64,000 nt of DNA, from contig NZ_JAOQJK010000007.1 in the NCBI RefSeq assembly GCF_025567045.1, positions 1-64,000 on the forward strand. The letters are read 5' to 3'. The stretch is from Barnesiella propionica (lineage in GTDB: Bacteria; Bacteroidota; Bacteroidia; Bacteroidales; Barnesiellaceae). Every line of letters starts with the position of its first letter. Position 1 is the stretch's first letter. Made by a program: the position numbers and the translations under genes. The notes below the pieces were generated by a model, which had not been told where the DNA came from, did no database searches, and worked only from the letters and a program-made list of their open reading frames with translations. This document shows positions 1 to 8,382 of this stretch, in pieces.

Positions 1-755
1 ATGCCAGTCAGATATAATCAGTTATATTCCTAAGAAAATATATACCCTTTATTCATTAAGAATCCAAATAATACTATTGTTTTTCCTCTAACTCACGTAT
101 GGCGGCGTCTGTAAATGTTTTATATATGGCATATTCCAGCCCCGGCCTGATATCCCGGGGAGCTATCCGGCTTCTTATTCTGTTTTGTTCTAATACATGG
201 CATTATTGTATCAGCTATGCTTTTATTTTTACTGGAATAGCTGGTAAGTAGTCGTGTGTAATATTATGGTTTTCTTTAACAATTTATCAAATTAATGGTA
301 TCGAAGATAAATTCAAATATTATCTGAATTTAATCAAAGTAATGAAACAAAGCATGATTATACGTTTGATATTTCGGTGGATAAATATTAAATATTAAGT
401 TATATCCGGTTACTCCCCAAGTTGTAATTATTTATGTAGATGCATTTGCTGAAATTCCTGATATATAAGAAATATAGCTATTGAAGAATAACAGTGATTC
501 TGTAGTTCTTTAATAAAACTTTTTTTAACGGGCCTTAGATCCTTATTATTACATATATAAGAAAAAAATCAGGATAATAAACTTATGTATCTATCCTATT
601 GTTTGTATATATATGTTTTGCTTTTTTGAAATTAAATAGTAATAAATATTAAAAAATTATTGCATGTTAAATAACATTGTTTTTTTTCACCGTTTTTGTT
701 GTGAAATAACTAAATTTGTGCCTTAATAATATATACTTTACTAAATAGAATAGCT
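1..755. other. AT-rich intergenic region with a possible gene remnant
   Basis: No convincing gene lies here. On the minus strand a frame from about 205 down to a stop at 74-76 reads like coding sequence (ending ...TFTDAAIRELEEKQ) and is richer in G+C than its surroundings. It has no start codon and an in-frame stop just upstream, so it may be the tail of a decayed gene. The rest is very AT-rich with no recognised repeat or RNA. Confidence 0.3.
711..718 (+). promoter_or_regulatory. Bacteroidota -7 promoter box
   Basis: TAAATTTG matches the TAnnTTTG -7 box of the Bacteroidota primary sigma factor and lies 37 bases before the small ORF at 756. No well-spaced -33 TTTG is obvious. Confidence 0.45.
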
Positions 756-923
756 ATGGAAAAAAAGATGTATGAAAAACCTCTGGTTGAGATTATAGAA
801 ATTTCGCTGGAAAAGAGAATTGCTGTTGGCGGTGATTATGAGATAGGAGAGGGTGAAGACATGGAAAATCCGGACGGTATAGGTTCGGTACAGCAGAGAG
901 ATCCATATAGGGATATGTATTGA
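756..923 (+). CDS. Small 55-residue acidic protein, unknown function
   Basis: An ATG at 756 opens 55 codons ending in TGA at 921-923. The product starts MEKKMYEKPLVEIIEISLEK, then has a GG pair (AVGGDYE) and an acidic, Gly/Asp-rich tail ending RDPYRDMY. From memory, Bacteroidales genomes carry many short proteins with this outline (a 'K-x-Y-x-x-P-x-V-E-x-I' start and a Gly/acidic tail) next to genes for large exported proteins; no function is established. It has a -7 box upstream and precedes the large surface protein at 1094 by 170 bases with no obvious terminator between, so the two may be co-transcribed. The Gly-Gly could be a leader cleavage site, but no processing enzyme is adjacent. Confidence 0.6.
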   Translation: MEKKMYEKPLVEIIEISLEKRIAVGGDYEIGEGEDMENPDGIGSVQQRDPYRDMY

Positions 924-1093
924 TTAATGATTGTTGCGCTTTGGCCCTGTATTTCTGCAGCCGGTTATTTTCAATAGGGATTTTTTATTCGGTGTTCAGG
1001 GCTTCTTGTTTGCGACTCGTTTATGGGCCGGTTGATTTTTGATTCTTTTATGCGATAAGAATCCGATATGTTTATAACGAAATATAATCTATT

Positions 1094-4000
1094 ATGAAAA
1101 AAACTACGCTGAGATTATTCTTGATAGTCATGTGTGCTTTATTGGGCGTAAACACTTCTTATGGGGTGCCCTTAACACAAGAATTGACTTTTGATGTTTG
1201 GAAAAACAATGGTACCACTGCTATTTCTTCTTATGATAAAACTGATCCTAAGGAATATACGATAGGAGGACAAACCTGGACTTTTTTCTATTGTATGACC
1301 AAACAAGGAACTACAGATTTGCAAATGTATACAAATAAGAGCGGAACGGGAGGATATGTAATTTCTCCTGTTTTTACTTCAAGCGGAGGTATGATGGTTA
1401 CTTTGAATTGGTCTTCTGGTACAAATTCAATGGATGTTACGACTATAGTTAATGGAACGGAAAAGAGCACTGTGACTTTAACCCCATCAACACCTTCTGT
1501 AACTATTACTGAACCAGAATGTGCCGTAAAAATTAAAAATGCTACAAGTAGTGCCGGGTATCTTAGAAGTGTGGTTTTTACACCTGTGTTTTCAGGACCG
1601 GAAATTAAATTGAGTTCTCAATCTCTTGCATTTGCCACTGCTTATCAAACAATGAGTTCGGAACAATCAATTGATGTGAATGCTTCAAAATTGACATCGG
1701 ATATTAATTTGGTTGTTGAAGGAGCCGATGCCGATCAGTTCGAGCTACAGAATGCCGCTGGGAATGTTATAACTTCTTTAGTCCAAAATGCCGGAGAGGT
1801 TAATGAAACGATTAAAGTTGTTTATAAAAGAACTAAAGCGGGAACTCATTCGGCAAAACTTAAACTTTCAGCGACCGATGCAACTGATGTTTATGTGGAT
1901 TTGACGGGTGAAAGCACGGTTCCGGTTTCTTTGATGTCCGTAACAGAGTTTACTTTACCGTTTACTTTGGCTACCGCCGGATTCCAGCCGATAGGAGTTA
2001 CCGTAAAATGTGAGGTGCTACCTGCAAATCTTACGCTGGCAGTTGCTGCTTCGGATAATGCAGCCGGAGAATTTCAATTGGGAGCAAACGAGATTGCAAA
2101 AGAAACGGCTTTGGCAGCAAGCGGATGTGAAATTCCTTTGACATTCAAGGCAACCGCTGCCGGAGTTTATAATACGACTGTAACTTTGTCTGTTTCTTAC
2201 GATGGAAATACGGTCACATTGCTGGAAATACCTGTAAAGGTAACCGTGTCCGATCAGATATCCCAGGTATCGGAAGTTCTGTTCTCTGTTGATGGAGGCG
2301 TCTATAATGCAGTACAGACTGTTGCCTTATCTTGTGCCATGCCTGCGACCATTTATTATACCCTTGATGCAAGTGATCCGTTTACATCAAGTACGGCATT
2401 GGTTTATTCGGATGCCATTACAGTCGATAAAACAATGACGATTAAAGCCGGAGCTAAAATAGATGGTTTGGATAACAGTATTATTACGGAAGAGATATAT
2501 CTTTTGCAGGTTCCTGCGGTTGCATCTTCCTTGGCGATGAGTCCTGCTGTAAAATTCGATGCGGTACAGACGACAACCTTGTCGGTTGAAGGATTCCCCC
2601 ATGCGAAAATATATTTCGATGCGACAGATAAAACACCGTCTATAACAAATGCTTTCCTGTATGACGGAACTCCTATCGTTATAGACGGGACGACTGCCAT
2701 TAAGGCGATTGCAACTATAGACGGATGGGAAAACAGCGATGTGGTACGTTTCAGCTGGACCGCTACCGACTTTAAATTACCTGTTCCAACGGCAGATGTT
2801 CCTGAGGGGACTTACAATACACCTCAATCGGTAACGTTATCTTCCTCCGTAGCGGGAGCGACTGTCAAATATGTGATAGGCAGTACCTGGAACGATGCCA
2901 GTGCGGTGGAATTTACAACTCCTATCGAGATAAATACGACCACCACGATTATTGCTAAGGCAGAAAAGAACGGATGGACAGGAAGTAACCAGTTTAAAGC
3001 GACCTATACGATAGATAATTCCATTATGAAATGGATTCCTTCCGGAAGTAAACCTGCTACCGTAGAACCAAGTCTTTATACAACTGGATTGCAGAAGACG
3101 AATTTGAGCCTTGTTAATTTTGGGAATGGAGCCACCGATTGTATAGGAGGAACGGCTGCGTCGGGCTGGTGTACTTCTCCGGATAATTTTAAAACTACTA
3201 ATAGCTATTTTACGGCATCTGTCGTTCCCGAGGAGGGCTATGTTGTGACTATATCCAAGATTAATGTCGCTATGAAAAGAAATGCTAATACTAGTGCGCC
3301 CAAGAATTTCGCTATACAGTATAGTATAGGAGATGAAACGAATTATACGACTTTATATCAAAGTACGGATGGTTCGATAAGTGCGAATAGTGCTCTTTAT
3401 TCCTGTGATATTGCTGCCCCTATAAAAACGGCAAAGAGTGTTTATTTCAGGATAATACCTATCGCAAGCGGCAGTGCCGGAGCGTTTTATATAACTGGCG
3501 ATAACGGTGGTTTATCGTTTGAAGGAACTGTTGCTCCGATGGAAACTTCGACCGTTACGGACGCTACGACGATAGAACAGGATGTAGACGGACACCTGGT
3601 GGTTGACGGCAGTAACGGAACTCTTCCCCAGATATCGGTTCCTGTCGAAAAACAGGTGGCGGGAAAAGTGACGGTAGCCCGTAAATTCGAGAATAAGAAA
3701 AACTGGTATGCTGTATCGTTCCCGTTCGATATCGAGAGCGTGGCGGTTGTGCATACCGATGGAACCGATTTCCCTCTGACAGCCGGAACTCATTACTGGT
3801 TAAGGAGCTTTGAACCGAAGAACATTACCGAAAGTATAATATTTGGAGATGTAGCTTCCATTCAGGCTAATAAAGGATATATTATTGCCTTCCCGCAATC
3901 TTTCCCCGATGGCGGATTTACCGTTAAGTTTACTTCCGTAGCCGGTGTTACGCTGAATGCGGACGATACCGCACCTAAGTCTACGGCGACCGGCGGTATG

Positions 4001-4402
4001 TACGAATTTGTCGGTAATGCCGTACTTAAAGATTATGCGGTGTCAGGAGAGTCTTATAAATTGAGTGCCGATGGTACTAACTTCGTAAAGACCAGCGGTG
4101 CTGTTTATTCTCCCTATGAAGGTCTGGTATTCATACCGTCCGCTTCTGCCGCCAAGGCCCCGTTATATTTGCCGGTAGATCAGAAACCTTCGGGCTTGGA
4201 CGGCCTCGCTGCCGATGAAATGACCGTAACCTGTGCTAACGGAAAAATCATGGTGACTTCTGCCGAAGATACCCGGGTAACGGTTTACCATGTAAGCGGT
4301 ACTTTAGTTTCACAGATCGACGTTGCCGCCGGAACTACATATACGATCGACGTACCGGCCGGTATTTATGTTGTGAATAAGCAAAAAGTTGTGGTTTATT
4401 AA
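1094..4402 (+). CDS. Large exported surface protein with chitobiase/HEX_C-type repeats
   Basis: The 1102-residue product has an N-terminal signal peptide (MKKTTLRLFLIVMCALLGVN, cleavage probably near SYG). The first ~390 residues look like Ig-like beta-sandwich modules. About residues 390-650 hold repeats of the chitobiase/beta-hexosaminidase C-terminal type (YNAVQTVALS ... IYYTLDASDP ... ITVDKTMTIKA, and two related units). The last ~70 residues (VTVYHVSGTLVSQI ... DVPAGIYVVNKQKVVVY) resemble a T9SS-type sorting or DUF6383-like C-terminal domain. No catalytic domain was recognised, so I infer a cell-surface adhesin or binding protein. It is followed by a strong terminator and appears monocistronic or paired with the small gene at 756. 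Confidence 0.75.
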   Translation: MKKTTLRLFLIVMCALLGVNTSYGVPLTQELTFDVWKNNGTTAISSYDKTDPKEYTIGGQTWTFFYCMTKQGTTDLQMYTNKSGTGGYVISPVFTSSGGMMVTLNWSSGTNSMDVTTIVNGTEKSTVTLTPSTPSVTITEPECAVKIKNATSSAGYLRSVVFTPVFSGPEIKLSSQSLAFATAYQTMSSEQSIDVNASKLTSDINLVVEGADADQFELQNAAGNVITSLVQNAGEVNETIKVVYKRTKAGTHSAKLKLSATDATDVYVDLTGESTVPVSLMSVTEFTLPFTLATAGFQPIGVTVKCEVLPANLTLAVAASDNAAGEFQLGANEIAKETALAASGCEIPLTFKATAAGVYNTTVTLSVSYDGNTVTLLEIPVKVTVSDQISQVSEVLFSVDGGVYNAVQTVALSCAMPATIYYTLDASDPFTSSTALVYSDAITVDKTMTIKAGAKIDGLDNSIITEEIYLLQVPAVASSLAMSPAVKFDAVQTTTLSVEGFPHAKIYFDATDKTPSITNAFLYDGTPIVIDGTTAIKAIATIDGWENSDVVRFSWTATDFKLPVPTADVPEGTYNTPQSVTLSSSVAGATVKYVIGSTWNDASAVEFTTPIEINTTTTIIAKAEKNGWTGSNQFKATYTIDNSIMKWIPSGSKPATVEPSLYTTGLQKTNLSLVNFGNGATDCIGGTAASGWCTSPDNFKTTNSYFTASVVPEEGYVVTISKINVAMKRNANTSAPKNFAIQYSIGDETNYTTLYQSTDGSISANSALYSCDIAAPIKTAKSVYFRIIPIASGSAGAFYITGDNGGLSFEGTVAPMETSTVTDATTIEQDVDGHLVVDGSNGTLPQISVPVEKQVAGKVTVARKFENKKNWYAVSFPFDIESVAVVHTDGTDFPLTAGTHYWLRSFEPKNITESIIFGDVASIQANKGYIIAFPQSFPDGGFTVKFTSVAGVTLNADDTAPKSTATGGMYEFVGNAVLKDYAVSGESYKLSADGTNFVKTSGAVYSPYEGLVFIPSASAAKAPLYLPVDQKPSGLDGLAADEMTVTCANGKIMVTSAEDTRVTVYHVSGTLVSQIDVAAGTTYTIDVPAGIYVVNKQKVVVY

Positions 4403-4424
4403 AATGGGAATTTATAATAGAATG

Positions 4425-4453
4425 AAGGGTGGCTGTAAAGCCACCCTTTTTTT
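4425..4453 (+). terminator. Rho-independent terminator
   Basis: A perfect 10-bp stem (AAGGGTGGCT / AGCCACCCTT) with loop GTAA is followed by a T-run. It ends the transcript of the surface-protein gene at 1094-4402. Confidence 0.9.
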
Positions 4454-4595
4454 GTATATTATTTTTCGGATGAGTTGTTTGCCGTGAGGGAATATTAATT
4501 ATTGTTTGTGAAAAATGGATTTGTGTAATTAATAGATCGGATTTTGTAGTTAAATGTTATATAGAATGTTTATATTTATAAACTGAATTAAACTT

Positions 4596-6143
4596 ATGAT
4601 CGATATGAAAAGAATAATTCCACTTCTCTTTTTTTGCTTATGTGCCGGTGCTTGCGTTGCTTTACAAGCGCAGGGATATAATGCCGGAGAGTTAGCCAAG
4701 TTAAGGGCTTTCCTTTTACAGCCGTCGGAAACTGCGGGAGTGACAAATGCCGAAGCTCTGGAGATCGAGGATATGGACGACCCGTCGGCGTGGACGGGGA
4801 TTACCTGGAATGAAGAAGACGATAACCGGGTAACGGATATCGAGTGGAGTATGTACGGCCTTTCCGGAAATCTGGACGTGAGCGGATTTACCGAATTGTG
4901 GTGGCTCGAATGTGCCGACAATTCCATTAATTCGTTGAAGTTTGACGGAGATGTGCAGCTCGCCTGGCTCGATTGTGAAAACAATGCATTGACTTCACTG
5001 GATGTCACGACCTTGACGGCTTTGGAAGATTTATATTGTTCCGGTAATGATTTGGAAAAAGTCGATTTGTCGGGTTGCGGAAGGCTTACTTCTTTTATTG
5101 CTCGGGAAACAGGATTAACCCGGCTGGATTTGTCCGGTTGTCCCGAATTGATAAAAGTAGATGTAACAGGAAATAAGTTAATTTCCCTGGATGCGGCGTC
5201 CAATCCTTCTCTAAAGGAGTTGTTATGCAATGAGAACCGGCTTACATCCATAACTCTGAATGGGAACGATAAATTGAATAACCTGCTTTGCAGGAATAAT
5301 CAATTGACGGATCTGGAGCTTTCGGGATGTCCTAATGTGAAAGAGGTTTTTTGTGATGATAATCTTCTTACCGAATTGAATGTAAACGGTCTTTTATCTT
5401 TGGAAAGCCTGAAATGCGAAGGGAATAATTTGGTCTCTCTTGACGTGAGCGGGTGTCCGGCTCTTATGTATTTATACTGCGGGAACAATCGTTTATCGCG
5501 GCTTGAAACAGGCGGGCATGTCGTATCTGCGTCGTTGTATTGCGATCATAATTATTTGACATTAGAGACTTTGCCTCCTACCGATGGTATATTCACTTAT
5601 CAGTACGCGCCTCAGAATATAATGGAATTAGGGTTTGGTGTTTTTTCGTTAAACAAAACGTTGGATTTGAGTGCCCAAATCAGGACCGGGAACCAGGGAG
5701 GCGGCCGGACTACATTCGCATGGTATTCGGGAAATAAATTATTACAGGCAGGGGAGGATTATACCGAAGATAACGGGACATTCGTTTTTACCCGTATGCA
5801 GAATGACAGTGTTTATTGTAAGATGTCCCATTCGAAATTTATTGCTTTTGAATTCAGCGACCGTCATCTTACGACCTCTTCTTTTGCTTTGCAGGTTCCG
5901 TCGGGAGTTACAGGTCCCGGAATAAGAGAAGCTATAATATATAAAGACGATATGCTGCAGATAGAGGCGGAAGATGCGGTTTCGGACGTTATAATATATG
6001 ATATGCAGGGGAGGTTGCTTGCACATTGTACCCTCGAAGGAAAGATGCTGCATATACCGGTAAGAGCCGTTACTCCGGTATTATTGGTCAAGCTTATTTA
6101 TTCCGGCGGTTCTGTCGTTATGAGAAAGGTGGTTACGAATTAA
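4596..6143 (+). CDS. Exported leucine-rich-repeat protein
   Basis: The 515-residue product has a signal peptide; the ATG at 4605 (MKRIIPLLFFCLCAGACVAL) may be the true start because it gives a cleaner signal sequence than 4596. About residues 85-305 form roughly ten 21-residue leucine-rich repeats of the 'L..L.C..N.L..LDVSGC' kind seen in Bacteroidales surface proteins. After a beta-rich segment, the last ~70 residues (DVIIYDMQGRLLAHC ... VLLVKLIYSGGSVVMRKV) look like a T9SS type A sorting domain. A cell-surface recognition or adhesion role is inferred; no enzymatic motif is visible. It has its own terminator. Confidence 0.75.
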   Translation: MIDMKRIIPLLFFCLCAGACVALQAQGYNAGELAKLRAFLLQPSETAGVTNAEALEIEDMDDPSAWTGITWNEEDDNRVTDIEWSMYGLSGNLDVSGFTELWWLECADNSINSLKFDGDVQLAWLDCENNALTSLDVTTLTALEDLYCSGNDLEKVDLSGCGRLTSFIARETGLTRLDLSGCPELIKVDVTGNKLISLDAASNPSLKELLCNENRLTSITLNGNDKLNNLLCRNNQLTDLELSGCPNVKEVFCDDNLLTELNVNGLLSLESLKCEGNNLVSLDVSGCPALMYLYCGNNRLSRLETGGHVVSASLYCDHNYLTLETLPPTDGIFTYQYAPQNIMELGFGVFSLNKTLDLSAQIRTGNQGGGRTTFAWYSGNKLLQAGEDYTEDNGTFVFTRMQNDSVYCKMSHSKFIAFEFSDRHLTTSSFALQVPSGVTGPGIREAIIYKDDMLQIEAEDAVSDVIIYDMQGRLLAHCTLEGKMLHIPVRAVTPVLLVKLIYSGGSVVMRKVVTN

Positions 6144-6155
6144 ATAAGATCATAT

Positions 6156-6194
6156 AAAACAGCAGGCTGTATAATTTATACAGCCTGCTGTTTT
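6156..6194. terminator. Bidirectional terminator
   Basis: An 18-bp perfect inverted repeat (AAAACAGCAGGCTGTATA and its complement) with a 3-base loop ends in T on both strands. It separates the convergent LRR gene (plus) and small lipoprotein gene (minus). Confidence 0.9.
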
Positions 6195-6230
6195 ATATCA
6201 GGGTGGATTATACCTTTTAATTCGGCTTTA

Positions 6231-6512
6231 TCATTGATTCATTTCATTTTTTACGCTTTGCGCAGCAGATTTGACGTTCGCTTTAATGGTATCGGCCTTT
6301 TTGCTCACGGCATCTTTTGTCTCTTCCCACCCTTCTTTAATATTCTCTTTTCCTTCCTCTATTTTATCAGAGGTTTTATCGACGGCTTTATTGACAGACT
6401 GTTCTGCTTTTTCCATATTTTTATTCATATGGTCCTTGGAATTCTGATTGGAGCATGAGGTGATCATTCCGGTAACGGCGATCACGCATAAAGATAAAAA
6501 TAATTTTTTCAT
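6231..6512 (-). CDS. Small lipoprotein, helical and highly charged
   Basis: The 93-residue product has a lipoprotein signal (MKKLFLSLCVIAVTGMITSC, lipobox ITSC, acylated Cys at 20). The remainder is rich in Lys, Glu, Asp and Ala with heptad-like spacing (SDKIEEGKENIKEGWEETKD, VSKKADTIKANVKSAAQSV), predicting a long amphipathic helix or coiled coil. Such small lipoproteins are common in Bacteroidota and have no fixed function; the KEGWEETKD-type repeat loosely recalls CsbD/apolipophorin-like stress proteins. It is alone between a bidirectional terminator and a gene-poor stretch. Confidence 0.65.
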   Translation of the reverse strand: MKKLFLSLCVIAVTGMITSCSNQNSKDHMNKNMEKAEQSVNKAVDKTSDKIEEGKENIKEGWEETKDAVSKKADTIKANVKSAAQSVKNEMNQ

Positions 6513-6977
6513 TTGTTCTGTACAGTTAATTAATAATAGCTTAACTGAGAACAGATAAAGAAGGGGGTATGTTTTGTTAAGTAGTAATAATTAGATAAAT
6601 TAATATTTAATTCTTAGGAATGAACATATTTCGTATAGGGTATCCGGCTAACCGTTAATTCCCGGTGCAAGCCTGGAATAGCATGTGCGTTTAACAGGAA
6701 AATAGATCTGGAAAAAGCGATGGAGACGAACGAATTTACGGGGTAAACGATGAGGTGGAAAATATCCAGGTCATTGGTATCCGCCACTTGGAAGAAGAGT
6801 AACGACGGATACTACGCATTTCGTTTTGAGTGGGTATAAATCCGCCTCTCTGGGATTTGTCCCGATAAAATGACTTCGTTCCCTTTGTAAAGGCTCCTCT
6901 ATTTCCATCGTATATTCGTGCGACTTAGTAATTTTATTTCTCCGGCAGAGTTTGTCTAATAATTTTTTTATTCAAAA
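6513..6977. other. Gene-poor stretch, unexplained; possible remnant or structured RNA
   Basis: No intact gene is visible. From about 6640 to 6860 base composition shifts to a more coding- or RNA-like mix. A frame starting at 6751 can be read for 28 codons (ending KKSNDGYYAFRFEWV then TAA), suggesting a broken gene. The segment also has short complementary blocks. I tested it by eye against cobalamin riboswitch, tmRNA and RNase P conserved cores and found no match. Confidence 0.3.
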
Positions 6978-7097
6978 GTGGTGAGGGAAGTAAAAAAGGT
7001 ACTGCGTTTAGATGCTTCTTTACCGGAGAAATATTTTTCCTCTATTTATAAGAAAATGCCGGAGGTCGAGCCTTCGTTTAAACTTGATTCAATATAA
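6978..7097 (+). pseudogene. Possible C-terminal gene fragment
   Basis: A 39-codon open frame (VREVKKVLRLDASLPEKYFS ... FKLDSI) ends in TAA at 7095-7097, directly before a terminator hairpin. The sequence reads like the end of a real protein, but only GTG codons are available as starts and nothing coding-like continues upstream in frame. It may be the leftover 3' end of a gene displaced by the insertion of the Zeta-like pair downstream. Confidence 0.3.
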
Positions 7098-7101
7098 ATA
7101 C

Positions 7102-7139
7102 AAAAATCCTGCTTCCTTAAAATTGAGGGCAGGACTTTT
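7102..7139 (+). terminator. Terminator hairpin, copy 1 of a 38-base direct repeat
   Basis: The stem TCCTGC..CC / GG..GCAGGA is followed by CTTTT. The same 38 bases, with one difference, recur at 8049-8086, on the other side of the Zeta-like gene pair. Confidence 0.75.
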
Positions 7140-7203
7140 GTATTATGCTTATTAAGTGATAATTGTTTGGTTATATTATAGCGATATTATTTAGTAAAAT
7201 GAT

Positions 7204-7211
7204 TATATTTG
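7204..7211 (+). promoter_or_regulatory. -7 promoter box for the Zeta-like pair
   Basis: TATATTTG fits the TAnnTTTG box and lies 22 bases before the ATG at 7234, so the transcript would have a very short leader. Confidence 0.55.
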
Positions 7212-7233
7212 TTCAAAATAAAGGGTATTAGAT

Positions 7234-7446
7234 ATGACTAAAAAAGAATTAAATTCATACCGATTAACGAGTTTGGAAGAACCTTCTGACGAGATGCTTT
7301 CCGCATTAATGAAAGAAGTGGCTAAGGAAGCTAAGGAAAGTACGGAAGCAGTAAATAGAAAGTTTTTTCAACAAATGCGAGAACGTATCCGTGAGCAGAA
7401 AAAGGCATGGGAAAAAGAATATAATATAAAGTTTAAAAATGCGTAA
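7234..7446 (+). CDS. Small helical protein upstream of a Zeta-like kinase, possible antitoxin
   Basis: The 70-residue product is highly charged (SLEEPSDEMLSALMKEVAKE, QMRERIREQKKAWEKEYN) and predicted to be almost entirely helical, with no signal peptide. Its 3' end overlaps the next gene by 8 bases (7439-7446), indicating translational coupling. The position before a Zeta/AAA-type P-loop protein is that of an antitoxin, but I see no sequence similarity to the Epsilon antitoxin family, so the role is inferred from context only. Confidence 0.6.
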   Translation: MTKKELNSYRLTSLEEPSDEMLSALMKEVAKEAKESTEAVNRKFFQQMRERIREQKKAWEKEYNIKFKNA

Positions 7447-8032
7447 GCCTGTACTTATAGTTATTGCTGGTCCAAATGGTTCTGGAAAAACATCTGTGAC
7501 GACTAAAATTCTTCATCATGAATGGATTGAAGATTGCATATATATAAATCCGGATATTATAGCTCAGGAAAAATTTGGAGATTGGAACTCTAAAGAGGCG
7601 GTTATGCAATCGGTACAATATTGCGAAACTTTACGGGAGGATTGTATTAAAGAGAAAAAAAGCCTTATTTTTGAAACTGTGTTATCTGTAAGAGATAAAG
7701 TCGATTATATTCGCAGAGCTAAAGAAGCAGGATTTTTTATCCGTCTGTTTTTTGTATGTACGAGTAACCCTACCATTAATGCGGCACGTATTGCTAATAG
7801 AGTGATGAAAGGGGGACATGATGTTCCTATTCCCAAAATCATATCCCGATATGAAAAATCTATTGCCAATTGTTGTGTAGCCTCCCAATTCGCAGACAGA
7901 ACTTATGTTTATGATAATTCAGCTGATGGGGCAGAAGCAAAATTACTGTTTCGCTTGACTGACGGGGAAGTCACCAAACAATATGTAAATCAAATTCCTG
8001 AATGGGCATCACCTATTTTATATAGTGAATAA
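7439..8032 (+). CDS. Zeta-toxin-like P-loop kinase
   Basis: The 197-residue protein begins with a Walker A motif (GPNGSGKT, residues 11-18) and continues with YINPDIIAQEKFG, IFETVLS and a GGHDVP motif near residue 123. These are hallmarks of the chromosomal Zeta-toxin/AAA_33 family. Classical Zeta toxins phosphorylate UDP-N-acetylglucosamine and so block cell-wall synthesis; the substrate of this chromosomal family is uncertain. It is translationally coupled to the small helical protein upstream. The pair sits between two near-identical terminator copies, suggesting that it entered as a unit. Confidence 0.8.
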   Translation: MRKPVLIVIAGPNGSGKTSVTTKILHHEWIEDCIYINPDIIAQEKFGDWNSKEAVMQSVQYCETLREDCIKEKKSLIFETVLSVRDKVDYIRRAKEAGFFIRLFFVCTSNPTINAARIANRVMKGGHDVPIPKIISRYEKSIANCCVASQFADRTYVYDNSADGAEAKLLFRLTDGEVTKQYVNQIPEWASPILYSE

Positions 8033-8048
8033 ATAAAGATTTTCTGAT

Positions 8049-8086
8049 AAAAATCCTGCTTCCTTAAAATTGGGGGCAGGACTTTT
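8049..8086 (+). terminator. Terminator hairpin, copy 2 of the 38-base direct repeat
   Basis: It is nearly identical to 7102-7139 (one mismatch, G for A). The stem has a longer T-run here and would end the Zeta-like transcript. Confidence 0.8.
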
Positions 8087-8140
8087 TATATTCTTATTAT
8101 TTGTATCCAATGAAATATGAAGGATGGGAAAGATTAAAAT

Positions 8141-8175
8141 AAAAAGATCCTCAAATACAAAATTTGAAGATCTTT
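8141..8175 (-). terminator. Terminator of tRNA-Arg
   Basis: On the minus strand AAAGATCTTCAAAT pairs with ATTTGAGGATCTTT (one G-T pair) and is followed by TTATTTT, 36 bases beyond the 3' end of the tRNA. Confidence 0.7.
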
Positions 8176-8210
8176 GATTACCGGATTTATCCGTTTTACT
8201 TTTTGTTCGG

Positions 8211-8284
8211 TGATCGAGTTGGGATTCGAACCCAAGACCCACAGCTTAGAAGGCTGTTGCTCTATCCAGCTGAGCTACTCGACC
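8211..8284 (-). tRNA. tRNA-Arg (anticodon TCT)
   Basis: All four arms can be drawn. The acceptor stem is GGTCGAG/CTCGATC with one G-T pair and discriminator A; the D-arm is AGCTCAGCTGGATAGAGC; the anticodon loop CTTCTAA gives TCT; the T-loop is TTCGAAT. CCA is not encoded. Length is 74 bases. Confidence 0.95.
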
Positions 8285-8382
8285 TGACCTTTTTGCTTAA
8301 AAAGCGATGCAAAGGTAGCTATATTTACCGAATTTCCAAACTTTAACCTCCGATTTTTTATTATGATGTGGCCGGTTCTGTA

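Noticed and set aside
6630-6880. Possible cobalamin riboswitch, tmRNA or RNase P RNA (phrases such as CCGGTGCAAGCC and GCCACTT)
   Set aside because: The conserved cores (B12 box, tmRNA tag frame and ends, RNase P GAGGAAAGTC block) are missing, and no cobalamin gene follows.
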